Counted from the stretch's first letter, positions 51,301-61,951 are shown. The stretch is 64,000 bases of DNA from Tridacna crocea (GCA_943736015.1 OX031057.1:61152001-61216000); one strand, 5' to 3'. The notes: generated by a model from the letters alone, not told the origin. Program-made: numbers and translations.

Positions 51301-51629
51301 CCCTTTACAACATGGCATTTAACACCTATCCAAATTGACAGCACTTGCAGACGACAATTCTATCGTGGCTCAAATAAAGCAAGTATTCTTTGACAGGGTA
51401 GAAAATGTCATGGGTAAAGGAGAAAATGCTATTTGGCAAATTTTTAGATTCTTCAACGTAACAAGCATTTGCAGACAATTCACTTAAATTTGGCTAAAAT
51501 GATGTGATTTAAAGTAAAGAGTAGAAAACATTGTGGGAAAATGAGAAAATGCTGGGTAACAGCATTTTCTCATTTTCCTACAATGTTTTCAAAAGCAGTC
51601 TTTCTAAGAATGACTTGGTAAAGGGTTAA
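51297..51629 (-). repeat. Two fused minus A-type copies sharing TTAA
   Basis: The first (GCACTTGCAGACGAC) is cut at AGAAAATGCTATTTGG; the second lacks its left terminus (GCATTTGCAGACAATTC) but has a palindrome GAGAAAATGCTGGGTAACAGC and ends GGTAAAGGGTTAA. Confidence 0.75.
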
Positions 51630-51784
51630 CACAAATAAAGCAGTAACCATTACTGGAATTATCTGGTACAATGCCAGTACTGGGAAAAAGATAATTCAAT
51701 GACGTCATAGCAAACTTTCTGTTTTCCTTCTGGGCAATAAAAACTTGTATGAACAAGTATGGGCCTTGGATAAAGGCTCTATGT

Positions 51785-52020
51785 GGCTCTATGATTGGGG
51801 TGCTGGATTAGCAATCCCCGCGGTCCTGGGTTCCATCACATATAGTTCTTTTGTGGGAATATCCTCCGGCAAGACACCCCAGAGCCCCATCCAAATACTT
51901 AAGTGAAATCCAGAAATCACATGAAAGAGATGATGACTTGACAATGTTAGAAAAATTGCCTTGTCCCAACACTGACACTGCCGGAGGGTACCAGAAGGTA
52001 AGCATTGACCAATGTATATA
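51785..52020 (+). mobile_element. tRNA-like SINE
   Basis: TGGCTCTATGATTGGGGTGC A-box region, GGTCCTGGGTTCCATC B box, then body with TCCTCCGGCAAGACACC and CACTGCCGGAGGGTACC. Confidence 0.68.
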
Positions 52021-52260
52021 CATGTAATTAAAGATAGGGTACCATAATTATGTTAATTTAGCCATGGCTCTTTCTTAACGTTCTTTTACAATCTATTTCA
52101 TTGTTGGCATAGTATTCGGGTTCATTTACACCATTTATGAAATGAAAAAATGTTTAAATGCAAGCAAAGTTCATTTCACTGATCAACCATTTAAAATTGT
52201 ATTGAACAGAATTGTCCCTGTATTATAATTCTATGCTGAAAACAGCAAGGAAAATTAATA
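52021..52260. other. Sequence without a gene
   Basis: Unique AT-rich sequence. Confidence 0.5.
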
Positions 52261-52485
52261 TTAACCCTTTCCCACACAAGCCCTGGTTTTCACGTGTCTG
52301 AAGTAAAAGTCTTTGAAAACACTGTTGGAAAAGGAGAAATTGCTCGTAACGAGCAATTTCTCCTTTTCCCACAGTGTTTTCTACCCTTTTTGAGAACTTT
52401 CTGCAATTTTCTCCAAATCTAATTGTTGTCTGCAAACTCTTTCGGTTTGAAAGGGTCCAAAATTTGTTGCTTTGGAAAGGGTTAA
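52261..52485 (+). mobile_element. C-type TTAA palindrome (225 bp)
   Basis: TTAACCCTTTCCCACACAAG to GGAAAGGGTTAA; perfect apex GCTCGTAACGAGC. Confidence 0.91.
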
Positions 52486-52549
52486 ATGCATAAATATTTC
52501 AAAAAGCTTCTTCATTAAATCTAACCCAGTACTGCTAAGATGATAACTC

Positions 52550-52815
52550 TTTATTTTCTTCTCTTTACAAGAACTTGTATTGCAGTTTATCGCCATTTTA
52601 ACAGCTTCGGTCATATCATGGCTGTCAATGAAACGCCGATGACTGCGTTTCCTGACTTTTTCACAACAGTACCGACAACACTTTATTTTCCAAGCCACTG
52701 ACTACTTTTCTCTCATGCGTCACCGAAAACAAAGTTTGTTGCAACTGGGTATCGAACCCATAACCTCCAGGTCACTAGTCAAATATGTCAACCAGTTCGC
52801 CACTCTGCCTGGCAA
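52550..52815 (-). mobile_element. tRNA-derived SINE
   Basis: Minus strand: TGGCGAACTGGTTGAC head, B box GGGTTCGATACCC, body with GTAGTCAGTGGCTTGG and GCCATGATATGACCG. Confidence 0.76.
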
Positions 52816-53085
52816 GGTCTACAAGAACAGAAACTCAGAAACTGACCCCATGTTTTGAATGGTAATGGACCAGAATGACCCATCAAGTCTGGATTGTGGC
52901 CCAATCATTGATCAAGTGGCATTAAAGTTTAGCATTCTAGAAAAGATAACTGCTACTACTATCTATTTTTGGAAAGTGAATATCTTGCAGCAATAAACTT
53001 GTTCCTGACATTATCTGTATGTCTGATAAAACCAAAATTCTAAACTCTCTACAACAAATTAACTACATGATAGCTGCTTCAACCC

Positions 53086-53553
53086 TTAACCCTTTACTAG
53101 ACAACAAAATTTTAGGTTTGTCCAAATCGCAAGCATTTGCAGCAACAAAATAAAAGTAGCTGAAAATTTGAAATTTCAAAATTATTTCAGTTAAATCACA
53201 GCAGAAAGTGCGACTATCCATGCTTTCCTGGAGTTTCTTTTATCAGACTACTCCACACAAAATTCTTTCGAAACCACTGGCTGCTTTCCCAGTCATAACC
53301 TTTATCAAAACAATGATCAGCAGTGAAAGACCAATTAATCCTGTCACAATGACTATCATCAGTCTACTAGGAAAGAAATCGGCAACAAAATAAATGTGGC
53401 TCAAAAACTGAAATTTGTTTGGGGAATGGTAGAAAACATTGTTGGAAAAGGAGAAAATGCTGGTTACCAGCATTTTCTCCTTTTCCCACAATGTTTTCAA
53501 AAGGCTTCTTTCTCACAGTTGTTAAAAGTCAGAATTGTGTGGAAAAGAATTAA
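53086..53553 (-). repeat. A-type copy split by a SINE fragment
   Basis: Left piece TTAACCCTTTACTAGACAAC to about 53174; right piece resumes with GGCAACAAAATAAATGTGGC (53381) and runs through a palindrome with CTGGTTACCAG to AATTAA. GCAACAAAATAAA occurs on both sides of the SINE. Confidence 0.8.
53175..53385 (-). mobile_element. SINE fragment inside an A copy
   Basis: 31005-family body: GCAGCCAGTGGTTTCG, GATGATAGTCATTGTGAC. Flanked by the repeated GCAACAAAATAAA, which may be a target-site duplication or A-type sequence from two copies. Confidence 0.72.
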
Positions 53554-53778
53554 CCCATTATCACACAATCCCTACCTTTGACGCTCCTGAAATAGAAGCC
53601 TTTAGAAAACATCGTGGGAAAAGGACAAAATGCTGGTAACCAGCATTTTCTCCTTTTCCCACAATGTTTTCTACCCTTCACAAAACAAATTTCAAATTTT
53701 CAGTCACTTTTATTTTGTCGTCTGCAAATGTTTTCAATTTGGACAAACCTAAAACTCTGTCGTTTGGTAATGAGTTAA
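53550..53778 (+). mobile_element. A-type TTAA palindrome, complete (229 bp)
   Basis: TTAACCCATTATCACACAATCC to GGTAATGAGTTAA; left TTAA shared with the preceding copy. Confidence 0.91.
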
Positions 53779-54013
53779 ACCATACTTGATTATGATTTTG
53801 TCATCAATGGCTAGTATATCATTATGGTAATAACAGTAATAAGGTACAATGTAATCATATTTTCATTAATAAACAATGAGGCCAACTCATCGACAAGACT
53901 ACAATACATCATTGCTGACCTTTATGTATCACCCATTACTGATCCTCTATCAGATATATCTGCATGGGCAGATCTGGAGGAGGGTGCAGGGTCCATACGT
54001 TTGTTTTAGACAC

Positions 54014-54130
54014 TTAACCCCTTTTATATCAAACAACAAATTTTAAGAAAAGTATTTGCAAAACACATGTGTGTATCAAATTTGACAAAAATTATGGCAA
54101 TTATATGTGAAAGTGAAGAAAACCTTGTGG
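54014..54130 (-). repeat. A-type variant left half
   Basis: TTAACCCCTTTTATATCAAAC and GTATTTGCAAAACAC, cut at GAAAACCTTGTGG. The same variant start is found intact at 56192. Confidence 0.7.
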
Positions 54131-56195
54131 TTAACTCTTAACCACACGAGAAAATTTTAGACTGGTCCAAACTGAAAGCATTTGCTGACGATAAAATAAA
54201 GGTGACTGAAAAATTGAAATTTGTTCTGGAAAGGGTAGGAAACACTGTGGGAAAAGGAGAAAATGCTGTTTGCCAGCATTTTCTCCTTTTCTAGAGCTGG
54301 GTATCGCCAAGAAAAATGTATCACGATACTATCGCGATACCAGACAGGCGATACGATACAATATCACGATACTTAATTGGTCCAGATTTACTTAATGACA
54401 GTCTATTAAAAGTGAGACTGTTTCATATGATATGCGCAAACAAGATTTTATAAATAGATCTACATGTTCGCAGTTATAAGCTCTTCAAAGACTTTAGGAA
54501 CCTTTTCTCAAACTGTGCAACCATTTTTGGCAAAATCAATCCAAACGTTTGCTAAAACAAGCAGGTAAATGAGATACCATCGAACTGGTCCAATTCCTGT
54601 ACAAAATCTATCAAAACGGTAGTGCTGGGCAATCAGGTTGAAATCACAGATGATTATTGTTTTGTAATCTGAAGAGCACACCAACTAGTTATCTGTTGTA
54701 CAATCGGTGTCTCAATTTAACTGAGAATGCCTTTTTGCTTTAAAAACCATGACAATTTGTCTACATGACATTAAGTTTATAAAGATGTTTTGTTTTTTTG
54801 TACTTCAAAAATCAATGGCAATGCAGTACCATTTAGAGTTCTTGCTTTATTCAATATTATTCATTTTGGTCCTCTAATTTTAATTTTCAATACAGTTTTA
54901 AAAAAATTAGACATATTTCGAGCATTTGCAGACTGTCTCCCCCCCCCCCCCCACGTAGATCTGTATTTTCATTTCCTAAAACAACAATTTCTTCACTCAT
55001 GATCAGCATATTAGCCTCAACTTACTGTTTATTCCTAGTTTTGTGTAAATCCACTGTTTAACTTCACTATTAAAAATGAGAAGATAGTTTTAAGTCCCTC
55101 TGATCGGACGATGCCATGCTGATCATTGTAGTGTCATGGGTTTTCACGGATTTTTTTGGCGATCTATTTTTTCGTGACAAATAATTTATGGAGAAGTATT
55201 ACTACATGATTTGACATCAGTTTGTCATTTTGAATAGCAGGAAACTTTAAATCTGTCCTTTTACACTAGATGAGAGGATTAACACCTTTATTACGTTGTC
55301 ATAAATAACTCGCCAGCTTCATGATCATGTGCGTGTCTTTTGCATTTACACTGATAGTGTTTAGCCCATATTTCTGCCGGATGCATTAAAACTAGGTTAT
55401 ATGAAGCTCTAGACCATAACGTAATGCGTCAGATTGATAATTAGGCAGATACTTTTCAGCGTCAAAGACATCATTTCAAATTTCCCTGCGTCAAAACCCG
55501 CACTAGTCTATAGTCAACTTCCGAAGACAGTTGCCGATCCGCATCTCATTCATTTGTTATTTAAAAAGAACAAAGACAATTCAAACTGTGCTATCTTTCG
55601 CTAGCAAATAATCAAATTGCAGCTTATATTCGTCCGCTAAATCAAATGACCTGGTTAATTAAAGCTTATTTTATTTTACAGTCCTTGTGACAAAACTGTT
55701 AAGGAGACAAACCGATCAAAACACAGCCGCAACTTTTTGGGCACGAAGAAAATACAATAACCTTAGAACGTTCCGAATTAGCATCTATATTTAAAACCGG
55801 GAAAACCCAAAGCAAGAGCGAGTGACTGTAAACATTTCGCTGCAAATTAAACCCCAAATTACAAAGTTTTATGAATTTCATTGTTTCTAGGGCGAGTTTT
55901 TTAACGTTCTTGTATGTACAGCAGAGACAAACTGTGCGTATTTTTTTTTCTATTTTATACATGAATCATTTACATTTATACGTGATCTCACACACTCTGC
56001 ACACGACACGACGTAAATGTATCGCCAAATATCGATACAATGAGTAAGTATCGCGATATACTATCGCCAGCAAAAATATCACGATGCACCGATGCATCGA
56101 TGATATCGCCCCAGCTCTATCCTTTTCCCACAGTATTTTCAAAAGGCTTCTTTCCAAAGGGCGTCAAAAGTCGTAATGGTGTGATAAAGGGTTAA
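54131..56195 (-). repeat. A-type copy split by a hAT element
   Basis: TTAACTCTTAACCACACGAG, palindrome to TTCTCCTTTTC (54291), then resumes TCCTTTTCCCACAG at 56120 to GATAAAGGGTTAA. Confidence 0.88.
54292..56119. mobile_element. Non-autonomous hAT-type element, 1828 bp
   Basis: Ends TAGAGCTGGG..CCCAGCTCTA with ATCGCGATAC/TATCACGATAC-rich subterminal repeats. Perfect 8-bp duplication TCCTTTTC at 54284-54291 and 56120-56127. No transposase frame; a C run at 54941. Confidence 0.9.
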
Positions 56196-56422
56196 CCCCT
56201 TTTATATCAAACAACAAAATGTCAGACTGGTTCACATTGAAAGCATTTGCAGAAGACATAATTATATGTAATTTAGCAGGAATTATGGTAACTATTTGTG
56301 AAAATGTAGAAAACCTTATGGGTAATGGAGGAAATGCTTGTTACACCAGCATTTTCTACTTTTCAAACAAAGTCTGTTTTCTTGGGATCGCTAGAACTCA
56401 GGATTGTGTGGTAAAGAGTTAA
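56192..56422 (-). mobile_element. A-type variant TTAA element (231 bp)
   Basis: TTAACCCCTTTTATATCAAAC to GGTAAAGAGTTAA; palindrome eroded (GGAAATGCTTGTTACACCAGC). Shares TTAAs with both neighbours. Confidence 0.84.
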
Positions 56423-56586
56423 CTCTTTACCACATGACAGTTTCAGCTTCAGATCCACATTCAAAGTATTGGTAGGATGTCAAATAAATGACTGGAAAAA
56501 ATATGTCTTAGAAAGGGTAGGAAATGCTGTGAAAAAGGAGAAAATACTAGTTACCATCATTTTCTCCTGTTACTAAAATCTTTTAA
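56419..56586 (-). repeat. A-type copy, short arm missing
   Basis: TTAACTCTTTACCACATGAC; palindrome GAGAAAATACTAGTTACC, ends AAATCTTTTAA where the next copy starts. Confidence 0.72.
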
Positions 56587-56732
56587 CCCTTTACCACACA
56601 ATGCTGACTTTTGAAAACCCTAGAAAAGAAGCCTTTTGAAAACATTGTGGTTACCAGCATTTTCTCCCTTTTCCCAAAATGTTTTCAAAAGGCTTCTTTC
56701 ACAGAGTCGTAAAAAATCAGGTAAAGAGTTAA
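56583..56732. mobile_element. A-type arm isomer, short arm at both ends (150 bp)
   Basis: TTAACCCTTTACCACACAATG with AGAAGCCTTTTGAAAAC on the left and AAAAGGCTTCTTTCACAGAG to GGTAAAGAGTTAA on the right; the first palindrome arm is mostly deleted. Confidence 0.8.
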
Positions 56733-56789
56733 TTTTGCTATCAATCACCTAATAATTATGTAAGACAAGGTATCCAATCACATTAATTA

Positions 56790-57494
56790 AGGCGCTGTCA
56801 CACTCTAGCGTATAGAGCCAGCGTATGAGGAACGTATGGACTTTTTGGGCATATGCTGACATACGCTGAAATACGCAAGGGGTACGCTGGAATATGTTTC
56901 TAGTACGCCGGGGTACGTCGGTGTACGCTGATGTACGTTGACGGCCAAAAAATTTTTTGAACATGCACAAAAATTTTCAGCGTATGCCGACGTATGAATT
57001 TTACGCTCATCATACGTTTCTCATACGCTGAACACGCTAGAGGTACGCTGAAGGTACGTTACTCATACGTCGAGTACGCTTCTCATACGTTGAAATTGAA
57101 TGGGTCAGGAAAACTAGCGTTAGAGAAGCGTATAATGAACATGTGTCTGACGTGTGTCTAACGAATGGCTAACGTTATAATGGTAGTTTTAATGACAGTC
57201 TAACGTACTCTACTTATGCCTAACGTGTTCTGAGCGTACAGCCAACTTATCCCATGCGTATTTCCAGCGTATTGGGGGGGGGGGGGGGGGTATATAAAGT
57301 CTCACATATCCAAATATGTATCAGTTTGTACCAGCAGTTCACAGATGGAGGTTGCTATGCTGCAACATCACCAAGATTTGTTACAGTTGGTAATTGACCT
57401 GATACGCTGAAAAGTTGCACGTATAAACAATTTTTCGAAATATTTGATACGTTCCTCATACGCTGGCTCTATACGCTAGAGTGTGACAGCGCCT
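56790..57494. mobile_element. Harbinger-like palindromic element, 705 bp
   Basis: TIRs AGGCGCTGTCACACTCTAGC identical for about 49 bp, flanked by TTA on both sides (56787-56789, 57495-57497). The interior is built from reiterated TACGCTG/TACGTTG/CATACG motifs in both senses, plus a G run at 57272. No ORF. Confidence 0.85.
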
Positions 57495-58290
57495 TTACCT
57501 GTTGAACAAAACCCCTTGTTATTTTTAGTATTTTTCACATATTTCTGAATCGTAATTATAAGGTATATAGTCCACATCTCAGCTATTGTATACATTTGAA
57601 AAGGAGAAAAAAATTGTACAATTTACTTACAGTTTTAATCTGCACTTTTTTAGCCATTTTCCCCATCTTTAAATACCACCATTCATGTAGAATTGAAAAT
57701 AATGTCTTTAAAACCTTACATATTATACCATCCTACACTTCACTATTCAATGAATTATTTCCTCAGAGTTTTGACACTACCACCAGTAAGAGGAACGAAA
57801 CTACCTGTATATAAATCAGAGCTTCAGATAAGAGGGAGTGTTGGTGTTCTAAATCCATCATTTCTCTTCCAAATCCTATGTTGTGGGTACTCATTCTAAT
57901 GAGTACCCACAACATAGGGTTTAAAGAAGAATTATTAATATTTTCAATCTTGAAATCAATATCAAAATCACTCCCTCTATCTGGAGCTTTGTACATTGAT
58001 AGTCTAGGTTGTTCAGACGCAGATAGAATGGACTACACAAAATGTCTGTACTCTGGCTATCCACACTCACATCAATACAATGAATAGACCTCACTGAGAT
58101 AGCAAACCACAAGAATGAATACTTCTTTCACTATCTCTAAATTTAGTTCCGACTGCCTGCTACCACTTCCCTGTCTGACTTTTATCCAGCAAATTTCATC
58201 CCTAACTCTTTTCCTACCAAGTAAATGAAAGTACACATTCTCAATGGTAAAAGATATAGTTTCACTGCAAGAAGGAGACCCAGGTTGGCC
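57495..58290. repeat. Region with a large hairpin around 57888
   Basis: Perfect 22-bp arms CCTATGTTGTGGGTACTCAT / ATGAGTACCCACAACATAGG at 57868-57913 sit inside a longer imperfect inverted repeat (AGATAAGAGGGAGTG at 57827 against CACTCCCTCTATCT at 57969). The flanks are unique; no exon supported. Confidence 0.7.
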
Positions 58291-58492
58291 TTAACCCTGG
58301 TTTTTACGACCCTGATATAGAGGCCCTTTGAAAACAATTTGTGGGAAAAGGAGAACATGCTGGTAACCAGCATTTTCTCCTTTTCCCACAATGTTTTCTA
58401 CCCTTTCCAAATCAAATTTCAAGTTTTGATTCACATTTGTCATCTGTAAATGCTTTCAGTTTGGACAAGCCAAAATTTTTGTCATTTGGTTT
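58291..58492 (+). mobile_element. A-type copy, left end shortened
   Basis: TTAACCCTGGTTTTTACGACC, palindrome CTGGTAACCAG near 58363, right end decayed (TCATTTGGTTTAC). Confidence 0.82.
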
Positions 58493-58829
58493 ACAAATAA
58501 ATGAGCTAAAGAAGTGGACAGTGTAAGATCAAGAATCAGACTGCATTTTCTGTACAGTCTGATCTTAATCTATACTGTCCATAAAAGCATCTGATTTCAA
58601 CTACAGTATGGAAAGAGACAACTTAATCCAACTTTAACAATGCATAATGAATATTCATAATGTACAGTCTACAAAAATGCCCCGTTATCAGAATATTTCA
58701 AAACTATGGAACAACAAGCATCCATTTCAAGATGGCATGTTCAGTGAAGTCTTATCTTGATTCACAATAACAACAAAGACGGCTACAAATTACCAAATTC
58801 TGAGATTAAGTTAATCATCAATTTATCAA
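58493..58829. other. Sequence without a gene
   Basis: An R-family hairpin fragment (GATCAAGAATCAGACTGC / ACAGTCTGATCTTAATC) at 58528-58575; the rest is unique. Confidence 0.55.
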
Positions 58830-59054
58830 TTAACCCTTAATTTGTCTCAAAATTAAAAAATCCTAGGCTTTTCCAAACTGCAAGCATTTGCAGAGGACAA
58901 ATTGCAAGTGGCCTATTGACAAAACTTTTCTTTGACCCAGATGGAAAACATAGTGGTTACCAGCACTTTCTCTTTTTTCCCCAACAATATTTTCAATAAT
59001 AAGGCTTCATTCTCAGGGTCGTTAAAAGTTTGTATTGTTTTGTAGAAGACTTAA
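58830..59054 (-). repeat. Degenerate A-type copy (225 bp)
   Basis: TTAACCCTTAATTTGTCTC to GTAGAAGACTTAA; GCATTTGCAGAGGAC and CAGGGTCGTTAAAAG retained, palindrome half lost. Confidence 0.75.
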
Positions 59055-59159
59055 AGGGCAGAATTTACCAAGCCAACATTTTCAGTCTCAATTTAATACG
59101 ACCCAGATAATTTCAACTTCATTGTTACTTTGGTCTAAAGTCTTTCAGCAAAGCGCACA

Positions 59160-59225
59160 GTGTACATCAAGATCAGACTGCACATTTTGTGCTGTCTGAT
59201 CTTGATGTACACTGGCCCCAAAAGC
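59160..59225. repeat. R-family hairpin
   Basis: GTGTACATCAAGATCAGAC / GTCTGATCTTGATGTACAC, a perfect 19-bp stem around a short loop. Confidence 0.75.
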
Positions 59226-59236
59226 AACCACAGTCG

Positions 59237-59478
59237 TTAACTCCTTACAAACAGTTAAATTTTGGATTCAACCTAGATTGACAGCATTTTCAGATGACAA
59301 AATAAATATTGCTCAAAAGATGATTTCTGTCTTTGATAGGGTAGAAAACTTTGTGAGAAAAGACAAGGAAATGCTAGTTTTTAACCAGCATTAATTTTTC
59401 TCTTTTCCCCACCATATTCTAAAAGGTTTAAATCTTCTCCAGGGCTGTTAGAACTTGATATTGTGCAGTAAAAGGTGT
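59237..59478 (-). repeat. Degenerate A-type copy
   Basis: TTAACTCCTTACAAACAG, ACAGCATTTTCAGATGAC, palindrome expanded at GCTAGTTTTTAACCAGC, end GTGCAGTAAAAGG. Confidence 0.72.
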
Positions 59479-59989
59479 GATTTCTATTTTTTCAAATTCA
59501 AATAGCTCAGTATTGTACATCTTTCAACTAGATGTACTACAAATTTCGTAAATTAAATTCAGGTGTACAAAGGAATTGCAAATAATCTTAAAGATGCATG
59601 AAATCAAATTTCTAACAATTTTCTTACAGGGTTTTCCATGACGCACAAATCCTGCGTCATTGACGCAATTTTAATTCAAATGACCCCCAAAATAAATGAC
59701 AGTGCGTCATCGGTGACGCAACTTTCCAAAATTTGAATAATGTACGAAGATGAGTGAAGCGTCATAATTCCAAGTCTGTTCTTGCTTCAATGTCAGACGA
59801 ACACTGTTCTTTTTTTAACTAAAGGGCTTATTTTAGATAAAAGTGGTTTTCCGGTAATTTATTTATAGAATAAGACTGGTTTACGCATTATTGGCGAAAT
59901 GTATATTGGACACGTGTTGTAAATATGGGCCCAGTCAAAGTCGTGGTTAGGTTCTCTGCATTTCATAGCATATTTTACACGACTTCCGG

Positions 59990-59999
59990 TATATAAAAG
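59990..59999 (+). promoter_or_regulatory. TATA box of the hAT-like element
   Basis: TATATAAAAG, 135 bp upstream of the ATG at 60125; consistent with a core promoter of the transposon gene (inference). Confidence 0.5.
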
Positions 60000-60124
60000 T
60001 ACACATTACCAGTCTGTGCTGTTAGCGGAAAAATACTGTTAGACGTAGAAAACTGTAGCATTCTTCTATCGTCTGCTTCCTACAACTGCCGATCGAGCCA
60101 CGTCAAGCAGCGATTCAGGCGAAA

Positions 60125-60210
60125 ATGGTTGGTTTGTCAAAAAGTGACATCGGCCTTTCCGTCAGAAATGATCGACCGACTTTTCAATCTTGGAAGTTGG
60201 CGTTTAAAAG
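60125..60210 (+). pseudogene. First exon of a lost transposon gene
   Basis: ATG frame MVGLSKSDIGLSVRNDRP, TFQSWKLAFK, closed by an AAAAG-GTAAAA donor; the coding sequence after the donor is deleted. Family not recognised from 28 residues. Confidence 0.45.
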
Positions 60211-60482
60211 GTAAAATGCATTATAAATCGTGTTTGAAGTTGATGACGAGGAAATACATATTTTTGACCCCCAAAATTAATGAAATGACCCGCAACTAAT
60301 GAGGAAGGGGGTCACAATGACCCCCAATTTTCAAAGCCGAGGGAAAACCCTGTTCTTACCTGAAAACATTTGATAAAAATATTTAAGCTATACTTTGACA
60401 TAAGGGGGCTTATTACATCTTTGTATTGCATTGTACCAAGCTTTAGACATCATGAATATAGGATCCATGGAATTCACTTTGT

Positions 60483-60705
60483 TTTACCCTTTACCATATA
60501 ATTCCAACTTTTCAACACCCCTGTGATAGAAGCTTTTTGAAAACATTGTGGGAAAAGCAGAAAATGCTGGTAACCAGCATTTTCTCCTTTTCCCACAATG
60601 TTTTCTACTCTTCTATAGCCAAGTTTCAATTTTTGAGTCAAATGTTGTATGCAAATACTTTGAATTTGGACAAGTCTAGCATTTTATCGTTTGGTAAAGG
60701 GTTAT
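60483..60705 (+). mobile_element. A-type palindrome, TTAAs mutated
   Basis: TTTACCCTTTACCATATAATTCC to GGTAAAGGGTTATA; apex CTGGTAACCAG near 60571. Confidence 0.85.
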
Positions 60706-60804
60706 AATGACTGACTCAATCGTAAGATTACAGACTGCTGTCCTTTGACATGCAGAGAGCTGTCACCGATAGCAAAATGTTTTGGTCCAGGTCAGCATAG
60801 TAGC

Positions 60805-61050
60805 TCTTAGCAGGGTCCTGCGTGATTCAGTCAGCAAAATGTGGGACTTGTAACCTGGAGATCCTGAGTTTGATCCATGCTGAATCCAGTGTGTTTTTTC
60901 TTTGTAGACTGTCCTTAGGCAACACACTTCAGTGCCCTAGACTAGTACTGGTAAAACCCAGGAAATACATGAATATGTGACCTGTTGCCAGGATATGACT
61001 GCAATAATGTTGAATGCTCGTAAAACACCATTCAATCAATCAATCTACTT
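60805..61050 (+). mobile_element. tRNA-derived SINE
   Basis: GTGATTCAGTCAGC A-box region, GAGTTTGATCCATGC B box, body CACTTCAGTGCCCTAGAC and tail CGTAAAACACCATTCAATC ending in an ATCA repeat. Confidence 0.78.
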
Positions 61051-61107
61051 TTTGCAGGACCTGGTGCTTGAAACTCCTCATTCACAGAGCATAGCTCATT
61101 TATATCG

Positions 61108-61190
61108 TCAGTTTGCTTCCAATACCTCGTAACTACAGCTTGAAACAAGTTGTAGTTATGAGGTTTTGGAAGCAAACCGACAATATATGG
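61108..61190. repeat. Short palindrome with GTTTGCTTCC arms
   Basis: TCAGTTTGCTTCCAATACCTC..GAGGTTTTGGAAGCAAACCGA with inner TAACTACA/TGTAGTTA. Confidence 0.75.
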
Positions 61191-61344
61191 GGACTATATT
61201 TATAACAAGACTGTCTCTTCTTAGTGGGGGTAAGGTCTGATTCATACCATACATATCACATAGTTACCTTCACTGGGGGGGCCAAACCCACAATCCAAGT
61301 ATCAGTCACCATTTCTACAACAGTTACAACCAATATGCATGCTT

Positions 61345-61500
61345 TACTCTTTACCAAAAGATTTTTTTTTTTAACTTGATCGAAAATATTGTGGGAAAAG
61401 GAGAGAATGCTGGTCATCAGCATTTTCTCCTTTTCCCACAATGTTTTCAAAAACCATCTCTTTTGGGGTGGTAAAAAGTATGCATGGTGTTGTTAAAAAG
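61345..61500 (-). repeat. A-type copy, long arm deleted
   Basis: ACTCTTTACCAAAAG then directly GAAAATATTGTGGGAAAAGG, apex CTGGTCATCAG, end TGTTGTTAAAAAG. Confidence 0.75.
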
Positions 61501-61769
61501 ATGAACGAACTGATGGGTGACAAGAGACAGACTGATACGACAACATAAATTCTGCTGATCTACAGCAAGTTTGTAACAGTAATTTGTACAAGAATTTGCT
61601 CTTGATTTCAAAGATCACCATTTCAATTCCAAAAACTTATGACGTAAATATCTCACTTGGATCTACGTAAGTCAACAAAATTACAAGAAAACTACTCCTA
61701 ACTTGTGAAGGCTGGCAGGAAATAATTGAAATAGTTTACAGAGCACAAAAAAACACACTTTTGGCTTTC
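61501..61769. other. Sequence without a gene
   Basis: Unique AT-rich sequence. Confidence 0.5.
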
Positions 61770-61951
61770 ACCGAATCCCATGTTTTAGCAGATCTGCTGA
61801 AGAAGGCTTTTGAAAACATTTGAGTAACCAGCAATTTCTCCTTTTCCCGCAATGTTTTCTACCCTTTTAAAGGTAGTGTATTGTCATGATTTACGCAGTA
61901 TATAATGTCTAATTATGCTTTGGAAACTGGACTAGTCTGGTAAAGGGTTAA
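61770..61951 (+). repeat. A-type copy with half palindrome
   Basis: CCGAATCCCATGTTTTAGC, AACATTTGAGTAACCAGC, end GGTAAAGGGTTAA; the first palindrome arm is deleted. Confidence 0.72.

Larger units (their letters stand above)
59627..60352 (+). mobile_element. hAT-like element, 726 bp, retaining promoter and first exon
   Basis: Ends CAGGGTTTTCC..GGAAAACCCTG, flanked by TTCTTA on both sides (7 of 8 bp match if an 8-bp duplication is assumed). Subterminal TGACGCA/GACCCCCAA repeats. Interior GC is higher than the surroundings and holds a TATA box and an ATG exon. Confidence 0.75.

Noticed and set aside
61259-61310. Possible first coding exon MVTDTWIVGLAPPVK
   Set aside because: Phase would fit exon a, but there is no similarity and the residues expected before exon a (basic SPKIKRTPSKK-type) are absent.
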